NCBI GenBank assembly: GCA_037441765.1
Contig: JBBIRM010000171.1
Coordinates: 1 to 6,341 of the forward strand
Reading direction: 5' to 3'
Source: JBBIRM01 sp037441765
GTDB lineage: Bacteria > Desulfobacterota > BSN033 > UBA1163
Length of the DNA: 6,341 nucleotides
Shown here: positions 1 to 6,341 of the stretch, in pieces
Layout: every line of letters starts with the position of its first letter
How positions within the stretch are numbered: position 1 is the first letter of the stretch
Notes under the pieces: generated by a model
The model's database searches: none
The model's input: the letters and a program-made list of their open reading frames with translations, nothing else
Told to the model about the DNA's origin: nothing
Made by a program: the position numbers and the translations under genes

Positions 1-41
1 AGTTTAAGGGAATTTAGGTGGTGTTTTATTCTATCCTGGTA

Positions 42-47
42 TATAAT
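42..47 (+). promoter_or_regulatory. Possible -10 element ahead of the phosphoesterase gene
   Basis: Bases 42-47 read TATAAT, a perfect sigma-70-type -10 hexamer. No good -35 box is found at 16-18 bases upstream; the best candidate, at 19-24, matches the consensus at only about two positions. Transcription would begin near base 54, leaving a leader of only about 7 bases before the ATG at 61, which makes this site doubtful for that start. The surrounding DNA is AT-rich, so a chance match is possible. Confidence 0.3.
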
Positions 48-60
48 AAATAGGGCCAAA

Positions 61-540
61 ATGAGATTTGTCGTCCACGAACACCATGCCACACATCTTC
101 ATTACGATTTCAGGCTTGAGATTTCAGGGGTTCTCAAATCCTGGGCCATCCCCAAAGGCCCTTCCATGAACCCTTCTGAAAAAAGACTGGCAGTCATGGT
201 GGAGGATCACCCTCTTGAATATGGTGATTTTGAGGGGATTATTCCCCAAGGCTATTATGGAGCGGGCCCGGTTCTCATCTGGGACTCGGGGGAATTTCAG
301 CCTGAGGGAGATCCAGAATCTGGAATTAAAGAGGGAAAACTACGCTTCACTTTAAAAGGGAAGAAACTGAAGGGTTCATTCTCACTCGTATTGATGAAAG
401 GAAGAGGGAGTGGGAAGGAATGGCTTCTTATCAAGTCCCAGGATCCCTTTGCCCAAAAGGACTGGAAGGTGAAAGAGGAATTGACACATGCGAAAATGAA
501 AAAACTTACAGAAAAGATCCCACCTTGTGAAACCTCCTGA
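61..540 (+). CDS. Stand-alone LigD-type 3'-phosphoesterase (PE domain)
   Basis: This 159-residue protein consists of the phosphoesterase domain that forms the N-terminus of bacterial ligase LigD, with no ligase or polymerase domain. Family members remove 3'-ribonucleoside and 3'-phosphate groups from DNA ends so they can be joined. Visible motifs are HHATHLHYDFRLE (residues 8-20), LKSWAIPKGPS (25-35), VEDHPLEYGDFEG (47-59), GYYGAG (64-69), KGKKLKG (99-105) and WLLIK (121-125). By spacing, His8, His14, Asp16, Arg18, His50 and Tyr54 match the Pseudomonas LigD residues His42, His48, Asp50, Arg52, His84 and Tyr88, so the metal and phosphate site looks intact. The start is the ATG at 61 with a weak AGGG (52-55) five bases upstream. 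The frame stays open to the window edge (bases 1-60), but that translation is hydrophobic and lacks the usual KRDF...T.EP arm. The protein is therefore either a minimal form or has lost its N-terminal arm. No Ku or ligase gene is nearby in the window. Confidence 0.9.
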   Translation: MRFVVHEHHATHLHYDFRLEISGVLKSWAIPKGPSMNPSEKRLAVMVEDHPLEYGDFEGIIPQGYYGAGPVLIWDSGEFQPEGDPESGIKEGKLRFTLKGKKLKGSFSLVLMKGRGSGKEWLLIKSQDPFAQKDWKVKEELTHAKMKKLTEKIPPCETS

Positions 541-649
541 TTTTATATAAGAAGATTTTAAACTCTACCCTCCTAAAAAGGGAACATTTTTAATCTTGAT
601 GTTTCTTAATATCAAAATCTAATCCTCAACCCTATATTCGAAACGGCCT
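541..649. other. Convergent intergenic gap, no clear signal
   Basis: This 109-base AT-rich gap separates the stops of two converging genes. It holds only small inverted repeats: CCCT/AGGG around 568-582 and TTGAT (596-600) with ATCAA (611-615). Neither has a stem and T-run good enough to call a terminator, although one is expected here. Confidence 0.4.
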
Positions 650-1609
650 TCAGCATTGAAAAAGAGGGAGTTGTGTTTGAATCTTTCTTCTTACAAATAC
701 CTTCGCTCTTGCTAAACTGCAAAGATCTCCCTTAAGATCAGGATTCTTGCACTGACAGATGAAGGTTTTGATCCCAAAAGATTCGGCGATCCTATTAATC
801 TTTTGATATCCTTTTTCACGAACGATCCGCGGAAGAAGTTTGGTCATTGTAGAAGAACCGACGGCTTGCCAGTCCTGAGTTTTAAAAAAGGACTCGATGA
901 GTTTACGATGAAGAGGTGGAAGTTCCTCCATTAACTGTTTTTGAATCGTAGGGCGGAGGTGGAGGTAACTCAGTGTTACCATCCTTACCCCCAATTCTTT
1001 CAGTCGTTGAAAAAGCATGGCCATTTCGGATTCTGTGTCGGTAATAAAAGGTATGATGGGATCCACCCTGACCTCTGGATCTATTCCAATCTCCTTTAAC
1101 CAGCGGATGTTTTCCAAACGACTTTCTGGTGGGGGAGTCCCTGCCTCATACCCTTTCCAGTATCTTTCTGAAAGAGAAACTATTCCAATTTGGGCAAGGA
1201 CCTTATGTGGGAGATGTTTGAAGAGGTCAAAGAACTGTTTTGGAATAACCCCCTTGGTTAAGAAAGAGAGACCAATCCTGTAATCTAAAAGGATTTGTAT
1301 CACTTCATAGGTCACCTGAAGAATATCGGGGTGAGTCTGAAAACAGTCTGAAGAAGTATTCAGGATGACCCATTCAGGCAGAATTTTCTTCTTTGTGAGT
1401 TCCCTTTTAATAAGTTGAGGCAAGTTCAGATAAAGATAGACCTCTCCTTCCTTTGGGGCCTGTGGGTATCCTCTTGCATAACAATAACTACATCGGAAAA
1501 TACAGCCATTGGTGATATTGAGGGTTGGAATCCCCTCGAGACAACCAAAATGGCCTGGAGTAAGAACACTCCCTTTTCTTAATTTAGTAATGACCCGTAA
1601 CTTTTCCAA
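650..1609 (-). CDS. Radical SAM protein, spore-photoproduct-lyase-like (COG1533 group)
   Basis: This 319-residue radical SAM enzyme carries the 4Fe-4S cluster motif Cys36-X3-Cys40-X2-Cys43 within CIFRCSYCYARGYP. Tyrosines 42 and 44 flank the third cysteine, as Tyr97 and Tyr99 do in Bacillus spore photoproduct lyase. Further family features are NTSSDCFQ (84-91), FLTKG (116-120) and RVDPIIP (181-187). Near the C-terminus a second cysteine set (C285-X-C287-X9-C297, CQCKNPDL...C) could bind another metal centre. The tail ends in QLPLF (313-317), resembling a sliding-clamp-binding peptide. The group is often labelled 'DNA repair photolyase', but the substrates of most members are unknown, so direct repair activity is only an inference. 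The start is a TTG at 1609; an in-frame TGA at 1624-1622 lies just upstream, no ATG or GTG is nearby, and the ribosome site is weak. It lies 88 bases downstream of the RND pump on the same strand and could share its transcript. Confidence 0.85.
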   Translation of the reverse strand: MEKLRVITKLRKGSVLTPGHFGCLEGIPTLNITNGCIFRCSYCYARGYPQAPKEGEVYLYLNLPQLIKRELTKKKILPEWVILNTSSDCFQTHPDILQVTYEVIQILLDYRIGLSFLTKGVIPKQFFDLFKHLPHKVLAQIGIVSLSERYWKGYEAGTPPPESRLENIRWLKEIGIDPEVRVDPIIPFITDTESEMAMLFQRLKELGVRMVTLSYLHLRPTIQKQLMEELPPLHRKLIESFFKTQDWQAVGSSTMTKLLPRIVREKGYQKINRIAESFGIKTFICQCKNPDLKGDLCSLARAKVFVRRKIQTQLPLFQC

Positions 1610-1674
1610 ATCTTCAAACTTTCAAGTCACACATTCAGGGTTTGGGGTTGTTGGTTTGGGATAATTAAGAATTT

Positions 1675-1696
1675 AAAAACCGAAATAGGCGTTTTT
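1675..1696 (-). terminator. Weak hairpin with T-run just after the pump gene
   Basis: Directly after the pump's TAA, the transcript would read AAAAAC, a ten-base loop, then GUUUUU (arms 1696-1691 and 1680-1675). The 3' arm doubles as a U-run. The stem has a single G-C pair (or two with a bulge), so it is much weaker than a standard intrinsic terminator. It may only attenuate transcription into the radical SAM gene. Being nearly symmetric, it could act in either direction. Confidence 0.3.
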
Positions 1697-1697
1697 A

Positions 1698-4600
1698 TTA
1701 ATGATGAAACCAACCTTTTAGCCTTTCCCGAAAAGACTCCAGATAAAGATAGATCACAGGGGTGATATAGAGGGTAATGAGCTGAGAAAATACCAGACCA
1801 CCAACTACAGCCAGTCCAAGAGGACGACGTGCCTCTGCCCCTGCTCCAAAACCAAGCGCTATGGGCAGCGCCCCCATGATTGCAGCCATGGTGGTCATCA
1901 TAATGGGTCGAAAACGAATGAGACAACCATCATATATGGCCAAAGAAGGCTCTTTCCCCTGGTTCCTCTGTGCATCTAAGGCAAAGTCAATCATCATAAT
2001 AGCGTTCTTCTTAACAATGCCTATTAACATCACAATCCCCACCATGGAATAGATATTAAGATCGATATTGAAAATTAGGAGGGTGATCAGGGCCCCGAAA
2101 CCTGCAGAGGGAAGGCCAGAGAGAATGGTCAGGGGATGGAGAAAACTCTCATAGAGGATTCCCAAAACAATATAGATAATCACAATGGCCATGATTAAAA
2201 GGAGACCCATTCCTTTCAGGGATTCCTGAAAGGCCTGAGCAGTTCCTTGAAAACCCATGCTGATGGTAGGGGGAAGGATGGCCCTGGCTGTCTTTTCAAC
2301 TGCAGAGACCACATCTCCCAAGGAAACACCGGGTTTGATATTGAAAGAGATAGTCACGGAAGGAAGTTGTCCTAAATGATTAATTGAGAGGGGACCAAGG
2401 CCAGAGCGAAGATTTGCCACAGCATTTAAGGGAACCAGGTGGCCATTTGAAGATCGAATGTAGAGCATGGATAAGGAGGAAGGATCCATTTGATACTGGG
2501 GCTCCAGTTCCATAATTACCTGATACTGGTTGATGGAGGTATAGATCGTAGATACCTGCCTTGATCCATAGGCACTGTAGAGCGCATCTTCAATCTGGTT
2601 GGCTGTAACACCAAGAGCAGATGCCTTATCCCGATCGATTTCAATATTGACCTGAGGGTTTTTGATCTGTAAGTCACTGGTCACATCCTGTACCCCTGGC
2701 AACTCTCTTATCTTTGCTTCAAGTTTGGGGGCATACTCATAAAGTTCTTTGATCTCAGGGCATTGAAGGGTGAATTGATATTGGGCCTTGGTCAATTGCC
2801 CTCCGATTCGAATAGGAGGGGGATTCTGAAGAAAGACCTGTATCCCAGGAATCTTTGAAAGCTTCGGACGTAACTGCTGTATCACCTCATCTGCATGTAG
2901 TCTTCGCTCAGAACGAGGTTTTAAAGTAATGAAGATTCGACCCAGATTGCCTGTAGGAGACGGTCCACCCGCCCCAACGGTTGATGAAAAGGAGTGGACA
3001 TTCGGATCCTGCTGAACAACCTCCATCACCTTAAGTTGATGTTTTCTCATTGCCTCAAACGATATCCCCTGGGCACCTTCTGTGAAGCCAAAGATCTGAC
3101 CGATGTCCTCGCTCGGTAAAAACCCATACGAAAAGGTCATAAAAAGTATAATGGTGATAACCAGAATCAAGCCAGAGATCACCATCGTTGCAAGTCGATG
3201 TTTTAAGACAAATCTAAGGCTTACCTGGTAGGCCTGAAGCATTCCTCTAAAAAAGCGCTCTATGGTGGCATAAAGACTACCCATCTTTCCCTTGGGGGGT
3301 CTGAGAAATCGACTGCAGAGCATAGGAGTAAGGCTTAGGGAAACAAAACCAGAAACTAAGATCGCCACTCCAATCGTCACTGCAAACTCATGAAGCAATC
3401 GACCGATGATCCCTCCCATAAAGAGCACAGGGACAAAGACTGCAACAAGAGAAAGGGTCATTGAGACGATTGTAAAGCCAATCTCTTTCGACCCGTTGAA
3501 GGCTGCCGAAAGGGGGTTTTCACCCATCTCCATATGCCGAACAATATTTTCTAACATTACAATAGCGTCATCGACCACGAATCCAACGGAAAGGGTTAAG
3601 GCCATGAGGGAAAGATTATCCAGGCTATAATCGAGGAGATACATTACCGAAAAGGTCCCGATGATGGACATGGGAAGTGCAAGGCTTGGAATGACGGTGG
3701 CGGAAAGATTACGAAGGAATAGAAAGATCACAAGGACAACAAGGTAGATGGTCAAAAAGAGCGTGAATTTGACATCGTTGACCGATTCACGAATGGATTT
3801 AGAACGGTCGAAGAGAATGTTAAGGTCCACTGAGCCAGGCATCTGGGCCCTGAGGCTTGGAAGCAATTGTCTGATTGAATCGACGACCTGGACCGTATTG
3901 GTTCCAGGTTGACGGTAGATGGCAAGGCCGATTGAGCGTGTATTGTTATACCAACTTGCGATCTTATCATTTTCAACACTGTCAATCACCCTTCCCAACT
4001 CACCAAGCCTGACAGGTGAACCATTTCTGTAGGCAACGATCAGAGGACGGTAGGCCTCAGCACTGTTGAGCCTTCCACTTGCCTCAAGCGTGAAGGCCTG
4101 ATGGGTTCCATACAGGGTTCCCTTTGGAAGGTTTACATTTCCATGCTGAATGGCACGAGCCACCTCGTCAATCCCAATGGAACGTGAGGCAAGGGCTTTT
4201 GGATTGAGTTGGGCTCGAACTGCATATTTTTGAGCCCCAAAGATGGCAACCTGTGCAACCCCGCTTACCATAGAGATTCGTTGGGCCACAAACGTATCTG
4301 CGTATTCATGGACTGCAGAAAGAGGAAGTGTGGGAGAACTGAGTGCGAGGAAAAGGATTGGGAAATCAGCAGGGTTGACCTTCTGATATGAAGGGGGATT
4401 TGGCATATCTGGCGGAAGTTGACGTGAAGCCTTTCCAATCATGGCCTGAACATCTTGGGCAGCAGCATCAATATCCCTGTTAAGACTGAATTGCAGGGTG
4501 ATCCGTGTCATCCCAAGGGTATTGGTTGAATTCATTGAATCCAATCCAGCGATCGTTGAAAATTGCCGTTCGAGGGGTATGGCCACTGCAGAGGCCATTG

Positions 4601-4772
4601 TCTCAGGGCTTGCTCCAGGAAGTTCGGCTATAACTAAAATGGTCGGGAAATCAACTGTGGGAAGGTCGCTTACAGGAAGGAGTCGATAGCCCAAAAGCCC
4701 GAAAAGGAGAATACCCATCATGACAAGCGTTGTCATCACAGGGCGTCGGATAAAAATCTCAGAAATGTTCAT
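1698..4772 (-). CDS. RND-family multidrug efflux pump, inner-membrane permease (MdtB/MdtC-like, HAE1)
   Basis: This is a full-length 1024-residue RND transporter, the proton-driven inner-membrane pump of a tripartite efflux complex. It opens with FIRRPVMTTLVMMG and TM1 (about 12-32). A first periplasmic porter region follows to about 335, then TM2-TM6 (about 336-490), TM7 (528-548), a second porter region (about 550-853) and TM8-TM12 (about 854-1010). The proton-relay residues are all present: Asp401-Asp402 in GFVVDDAIV, Lys922 in VKKNAI, Arg953 and Thr960. They correspond to AcrB Asp407, Asp408, Lys940, Arg971 and Thr978. Sequence runs such as KVNPADFPIL, FVVDDAIVMLENI and EIGFTIVSMT resemble E. 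coli MdtB and MdtC more than AcrB. Enterobacterial MdtB and MdtC work as a hetero-trimer; only one such gene is seen here, so a homotrimer is likely. The ATG at 4772 has no clear Shine-Dalgarno sequence, and an in-frame TAA lies five codons upstream, so translation may be modest. Substrates cannot be read from the sequence; drugs, bile-type detergents or other hydrophobic toxins are usual for the family. Confidence 0.95.
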   Translation of the reverse strand: MNISEIFIRRPVMTTLVMMGILLFGLLGYRLLPVSDLPTVDFPTILVIAELPGASPETMASAVAIPLERQFSTIAGLDSMNSTNTLGMTRITLQFSLNRDIDAAAQDVQAMIGKASRQLPPDMPNPPSYQKVNPADFPILFLALSSPTLPLSAVHEYADTFVAQRISMVSGVAQVAIFGAQKYAVRAQLNPKALASRSIGIDEVARAIQHGNVNLPKGTLYGTHQAFTLEASGRLNSAEAYRPLIVAYRNGSPVRLGELGRVIDSVENDKIASWYNNTRSIGLAIYRQPGTNTVQVVDSIRQLLPSLRAQMPGSVDLNILFDRSKSIRESVNDVKFTLFLTIYLVVLVIFLFLRNLSATVIPSLALPMSIIGTFSVMYLLDYSLDNLSLMALTLSVGFVVDDAIVMLENIVRHMEMGENPLSAAFNGSKEIGFTIVSMTLSLVAVFVPVLFMGGIIGRLLHEFAVTIGVAILVSGFVSLSLTPMLCSRFLRPPKGKMGSLYATIERFFRGMLQAYQVSLRFVLKHRLATMVISGLILVITIILFMTFSYGFLPSEDIGQIFGFTEGAQGISFEAMRKHQLKVMEVVQQDPNVHSFSSTVGAGGPSPTGNLGRIFITLKPRSERRLHADEVIQQLRPKLSKIPGIQVFLQNPPPIRIGGQLTKAQYQFTLQCPEIKELYEYAPKLEAKIRELPGVQDVTSDLQIKNPQVNIEIDRDKASALGVTANQIEDALYSAYGSRQVSTIYTSINQYQVIMELEPQYQMDPSSLSMLYIRSSNGHLVPLNAVANLRSGLGPLSINHLGQLPSVTISFNIKPGVSLGDVVSAVEKTARAILPPTISMGFQGTAQAFQESLKGMGLLLIMAIVIIYIVLGILYESFLHPLTILSGLPSAGFGALITLLIFNIDLNIYSMVGIVMLIGIVKKNAIMMIDFALDAQRNQGKEPSLAIYDGCLIRFRPIMMTTMAAIMGALPIALGFGAGAEARRPLGLAVVGGLVFSQLITLYITPVIYLYLESFRERLKGWFHH

Positions 4773-4838
4773 AATGGTATCAATTTAGTCTTTTGAAAAT
4801 AAGAGTTTCAAACAGCAATTAATCGAAAATATCAATAA

Positions 4839-4911
4839 AAAATCACCTTTTCCTAAAGGGTGGAAAACGCCATCTCCTCCCTTTAGCAAAGGTAGGGTTG
4901 GGAGGGATTTT
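4839..4911. repeat. Imperfect palindromic repeat between adaptor and pump genes
   Basis: This 73-base unit is bounded by short inverted ends, AAAATC (4839-4844) and GATTTT (4906-4911). Inside are two small hairpins of the same kind: CCTTT/AAAGG at 4846-4850 and 4855-4859, and CCTTT/AAAGG at 4880-4884 and 4888-4892. The second lies within or competes with a longer stem, CCTCCC (4876-4881) with GGGAGG (4900-4905). The composition (CCTCCCTTTAGCAAAGG followed by GGTTGGGAGGGATTTT) resembles the dispersed intergenic palindromes built on CCCTTT/AAAGGG that are common in several bacterial phyla; that resemblance is from memory. It sits in the 169-base gap of the presumed efflux operon and would fold in the transcript, where it might stabilise the upstream message or dampen pump expression. 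Only one copy is in the window. Confidence 0.5.
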
Positions 4912-4941
4912 ACAAAGATTTTAAAATAGATAAAGTTTTAA

Positions 4942-6168
4942 TCATAATGCTCTTTTCTCGGGAGAAGAGAGGGGTTCAGAGGATTTGATTTCAACCTTCG
5001 CACCAGGGTAAAGCCGAAGATGTCCATCTGTCACAACCCTCTCTTCCACATTAAGCCCTCTTTGAACAACAGCATCCTGGTCTACAATCCTTCCAATCAC
5101 AACATTCCTCATTTCCACCGTCAAATCAGGTTTAACGACAAATACGAACTGACCCTGCTGACCTGTTTGAATAGCCTGAGAAGGCACTACTATGGCATTT
5201 GGCTCTGTGGTAAGTGTCAAGATGACATTAACAAACTGCCCAGGCCAGAGTCTCTTCCTACGGTTATCAAAGGTACCCTTAATCTTGATCGTTCCTGTCG
5301 CACTATCCACGGTATTATCAATGAAGGTAATGAACCCTTCCTCTGGATAAACTTCATCATTGGGAACGATGGCTTGAACTCTTAGTTTACCTCTCGTTAG
5401 ATGTCTTCTTATCTCTACTAAGTTCTGCTCTGGAACAGAGAAAACCACATATATGGGAATGACCTGATTGATGACAACCAGAGTAGCCTCATTTTCCTTG
5501 ATGAGATTTCCTTCTTGAACGAGTAAGCTTCCTGTCCGACCATCCATTGGTGAATAGATGTAGCAATAACTCAGTTGAAGCTTTGCGTTTTCAACCGCCG
5601 CAAGATCTGCTGCTACCGCCGCCTCAGCATTCGCTTTGGCTGCTCGATCTGCATTTACAGTGGCAACCATGGCTTCCCAATCCGTCCTAACCTTATCATA
5701 TTGCTGTCGAGACACCACACCTTTTTCAAAGAGCATTTTATAACGCTCAGCCTCTATCCTTGCATTCTTCTCCTGGACAATATCTCGTTCAAGGTTGGCC
5801 TCCGCCTGCTTCACCAAGGCCCTATCTCTCTGGAGGTTTGCTTCCGCCTGCTTAAGGACTGCTTCATAGGGTCGAGGGTCGATTGTAAATAGAAGCACCC
5901 CCTTTTTCACATCGTCACCCTCTTTAAAATAGACTCGCATGATCTGTCCAGGAACTCTTGATTTCACCGTAACGGCTGAATAGGCCTGAACATTACCAAT
6001 CGTACGAATCTGCACAGGAACTGCCTTCTGGACAACCTGGGCTACCACTACAGGTATGGGAGCAGGAGTAGACTTTTTCGGCTTCTCATTGGAACAGGCC
6101 GATGTAATAAGAAAGAGAATCAAGAAAAAAAACCAATAAACTGTCAAAAAGAAAAAAACTCTTTTCAC
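4942..6168 (-). CDS. Efflux RND periplasmic adaptor lipoprotein (membrane fusion protein, MdtA/AcrA family)
   Basis: This 408-residue periplasmic adaptor bridges the RND pump and an outer-membrane channel. Residues 1-24 are a Phe-rich hydrophobic signal peptide ending ITSAC, with Cys25 the likely lipidated residue; Thr at the -3 position makes the lipobox non-ideal. Ser at +2 gives no inner-membrane retention signal of the Asp type. Next come the first half of the lipoyl (barrel-sandwich) domain (about 60-100, VKSRVPGQIMRVYFKEGDDV), an alpha-helical hairpin (about 101-200) and the second lipoyl half (about 201-230, YSPMDGRTGSLLVQEGNLI). A beta-barrel (about 236-320, RLWPGQFVNV) and a membrane-proximal domain (about 325-395, VVTDGHLRLYPGAKVEI) complete the protein. 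These runs resemble E. coli MdtA. The hairpin contains a 14-residue repeat, KQAEANLxRD at 106-115 and 120-129. The start is a GTG at 6168, supported by AGGGA (6180-6176) seven bases upstream and an in-frame stop a few codons before it. The gene precedes the pump on the same strand by 169 bases, the normal adaptor-pump order. Confidence 0.93.
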   Translation of the reverse strand: MKRVFFFLTVYWFFFLILFLITSACSNEKPKKSTPAPIPVVVAQVVQKAVPVQIRTIGNVQAYSAVTVKSRVPGQIMRVYFKEGDDVKKGVLLFTIDPRPYEAVLKQAEANLQRDRALVKQAEANLERDIVQEKNARIEAERYKMLFEKGVVSRQQYDKVRTDWEAMVATVNADRAAKANAEAAVAADLAAVENAKLQLSYCYIYSPMDGRTGSLLVQEGNLIKENEATLVVINQVIPIYVVFSVPEQNLVEIRRHLTRGKLRVQAIVPNDEVYPEEGFITFIDNTVDSATGTIKIKGTFDNRRKRLWPGQFVNVILTLTTEPNAIVVPSQAIQTGQQGQFVFVVKPDLTVEMRNVVIGRIVDQDAVVQRGLNVEERVVTDGHLRLYPGAKVEIKSSEPLSSPEKRAL

Positions 6169-6180
6169 TCCCCTTTCCCT
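6169..6180 (-). promoter_or_regulatory. Ribosome binding site deciding the adaptor's GTG start
   Basis: On the minus strand the bases before the GTG read AGGGAAAGGGGA. AGGGA at 6180-6176 sits seven bases from the start codon, a normal spacing, while the nearer GGGGA is too close to work. No ATG is in frame near this point, so the purine-rich tract supports GTG as the true start. Confidence 0.6.
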
Positions 6181-6249
6181 TTTATTGTTTTAATCCTCCC
6201 ATAAGGAATGAAAGTTAACCAAAAAAGAATTTGAAGAGATTTGATATAA

Positions 6250-6278
6250 AGGATAAACGATTTAATCAGATTCTTCAA
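6250..6278 (-). promoter_or_regulatory. Candidate promoter for the adaptor-pump operon
   Basis: On the minus strand, TTGAAG (6278-6273) and TATCCT (6255-6250) are 17 bases apart. Each matches its sigma-70 consensus at four of six positions. The spacer holds the small overlapping palindromes GATTtAATC (6259-6267) and AATCaGATT (6264-6272), which might bind a regulator. Transcription would start about 75 bases before the GTG. The match is moderate in AT-rich DNA and is offered as the best candidate in the 173-base region before the operon, which otherwise shows no gene. Confidence 0.3.
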
Positions 6279-6341
6279 TATATGCTTCCAAATAGAATAT
6301 GAGATAAACCTTCCTGGTTAAATTGGTGAAAGGGTTATTTT

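Noticed and set aside
1..60. N-terminal extension of the phosphoesterase into the window edge
   Set aside because: The frame is open, but it translates to a Trp/Phe/Ile-rich run unlike the family arm, and a -10-like box and weak ribosome site precede the ATG at 61.
566..582. CCCT/AGGG hairpin after the phosphoesterase gene as a terminator
   Set aside because: The stem is only four pairs with a seven-base loop and the T-run is separated from it, so it is too weak to call.
1017..1283. Open frame of 88 codons on the plus strand inside the radical SAM gene
   Set aside because: It is antisense to a gene with clear family motifs and its translation shows no recognisable domain.
1627..1926. Open frame of 99 codons on the minus strand overlapping the end of the pump gene
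   Set aside because: It is the pump's C-terminal coding DNA read in another frame, with low-complexity His/Ser/Trp-rich translation; the pump frame is intact to its natural end.
1698..4772. Heavy-metal (CusA-type) RND pump
   Set aside because: Length, motif context and similarity to MdtB/MdtC favour the drug-efflux HAE1 group; no CusA-type methionine-relay motif was recognised.
5020..5892. Two plus-strand open frames (5020-5385 and 5575-5892) opposite the adaptor gene
   Set aside because: They are antisense shadows with Cys/His/Ile-rich translations and no ribosome site, whereas the adaptor frame has a full domain series.

Overview
The window comes from a diderm (Gram-negative-type) bacterium of moderate GC content. 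The evidence is a tripartite-efflux inner-membrane pump with a lipoprotein adaptor. The taxon cannot be fixed from sequence alone. A short stand-alone LigD-type phosphoesterase, a COG1533 radical SAM protein and a degenerate CCTTT/AAAGG palindromic repeat would fit Desulfobacterota, Nitrospirota or a related uncultured lineage, but this is inference.

Layout: bases 61-540 (+) encode a compact 3'-phosphoesterase (the PE domain of LigD without ligase or polymerase). A 109-base convergent gap follows. Everything after it is on the minus strand. Read in the direction of transcription: a 5' region with a weak promoter candidate (6169-6341); a periplasmic adaptor lipoprotein (6168-4942, GTG start); a 169-base gap holding a palindromic repeat (4839-4911); an MdtB/MdtC-like RND pump (4772-1698); an 88-base gap with a weak hairpin; and a spore-photoproduct-lyase-like radical SAM protein (1609-650, TTG start). 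No gap exceeds 300 bases, and no RNA gene, CRISPR array or insertion sequence was seen.

How the genes work together: the adaptor and pump form the inner-membrane and periplasmic parts of a drug or toxic-compound efflux system of the MdtABC type. There is only one RND subunit, and no TolC-type outer-membrane channel or regulator is in view, so the channel must lie outside the window or elsewhere in the genome. The other two genes look like nucleic-acid repair functions: a 3'-end-cleaning phosphoesterase and a radical SAM protein of the 'DNA repair photolyase' group. The radical SAM protein carries a possible sliding-clamp-binding tail (QLPLF).

This is mostly a recognisable set of families. 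I see no convincing wholly new system. The points most worth following up are the clamp-like tail and extra cysteines of the radical SAM protein, the minimal phosphoesterase, and the repeat inside the efflux operon.
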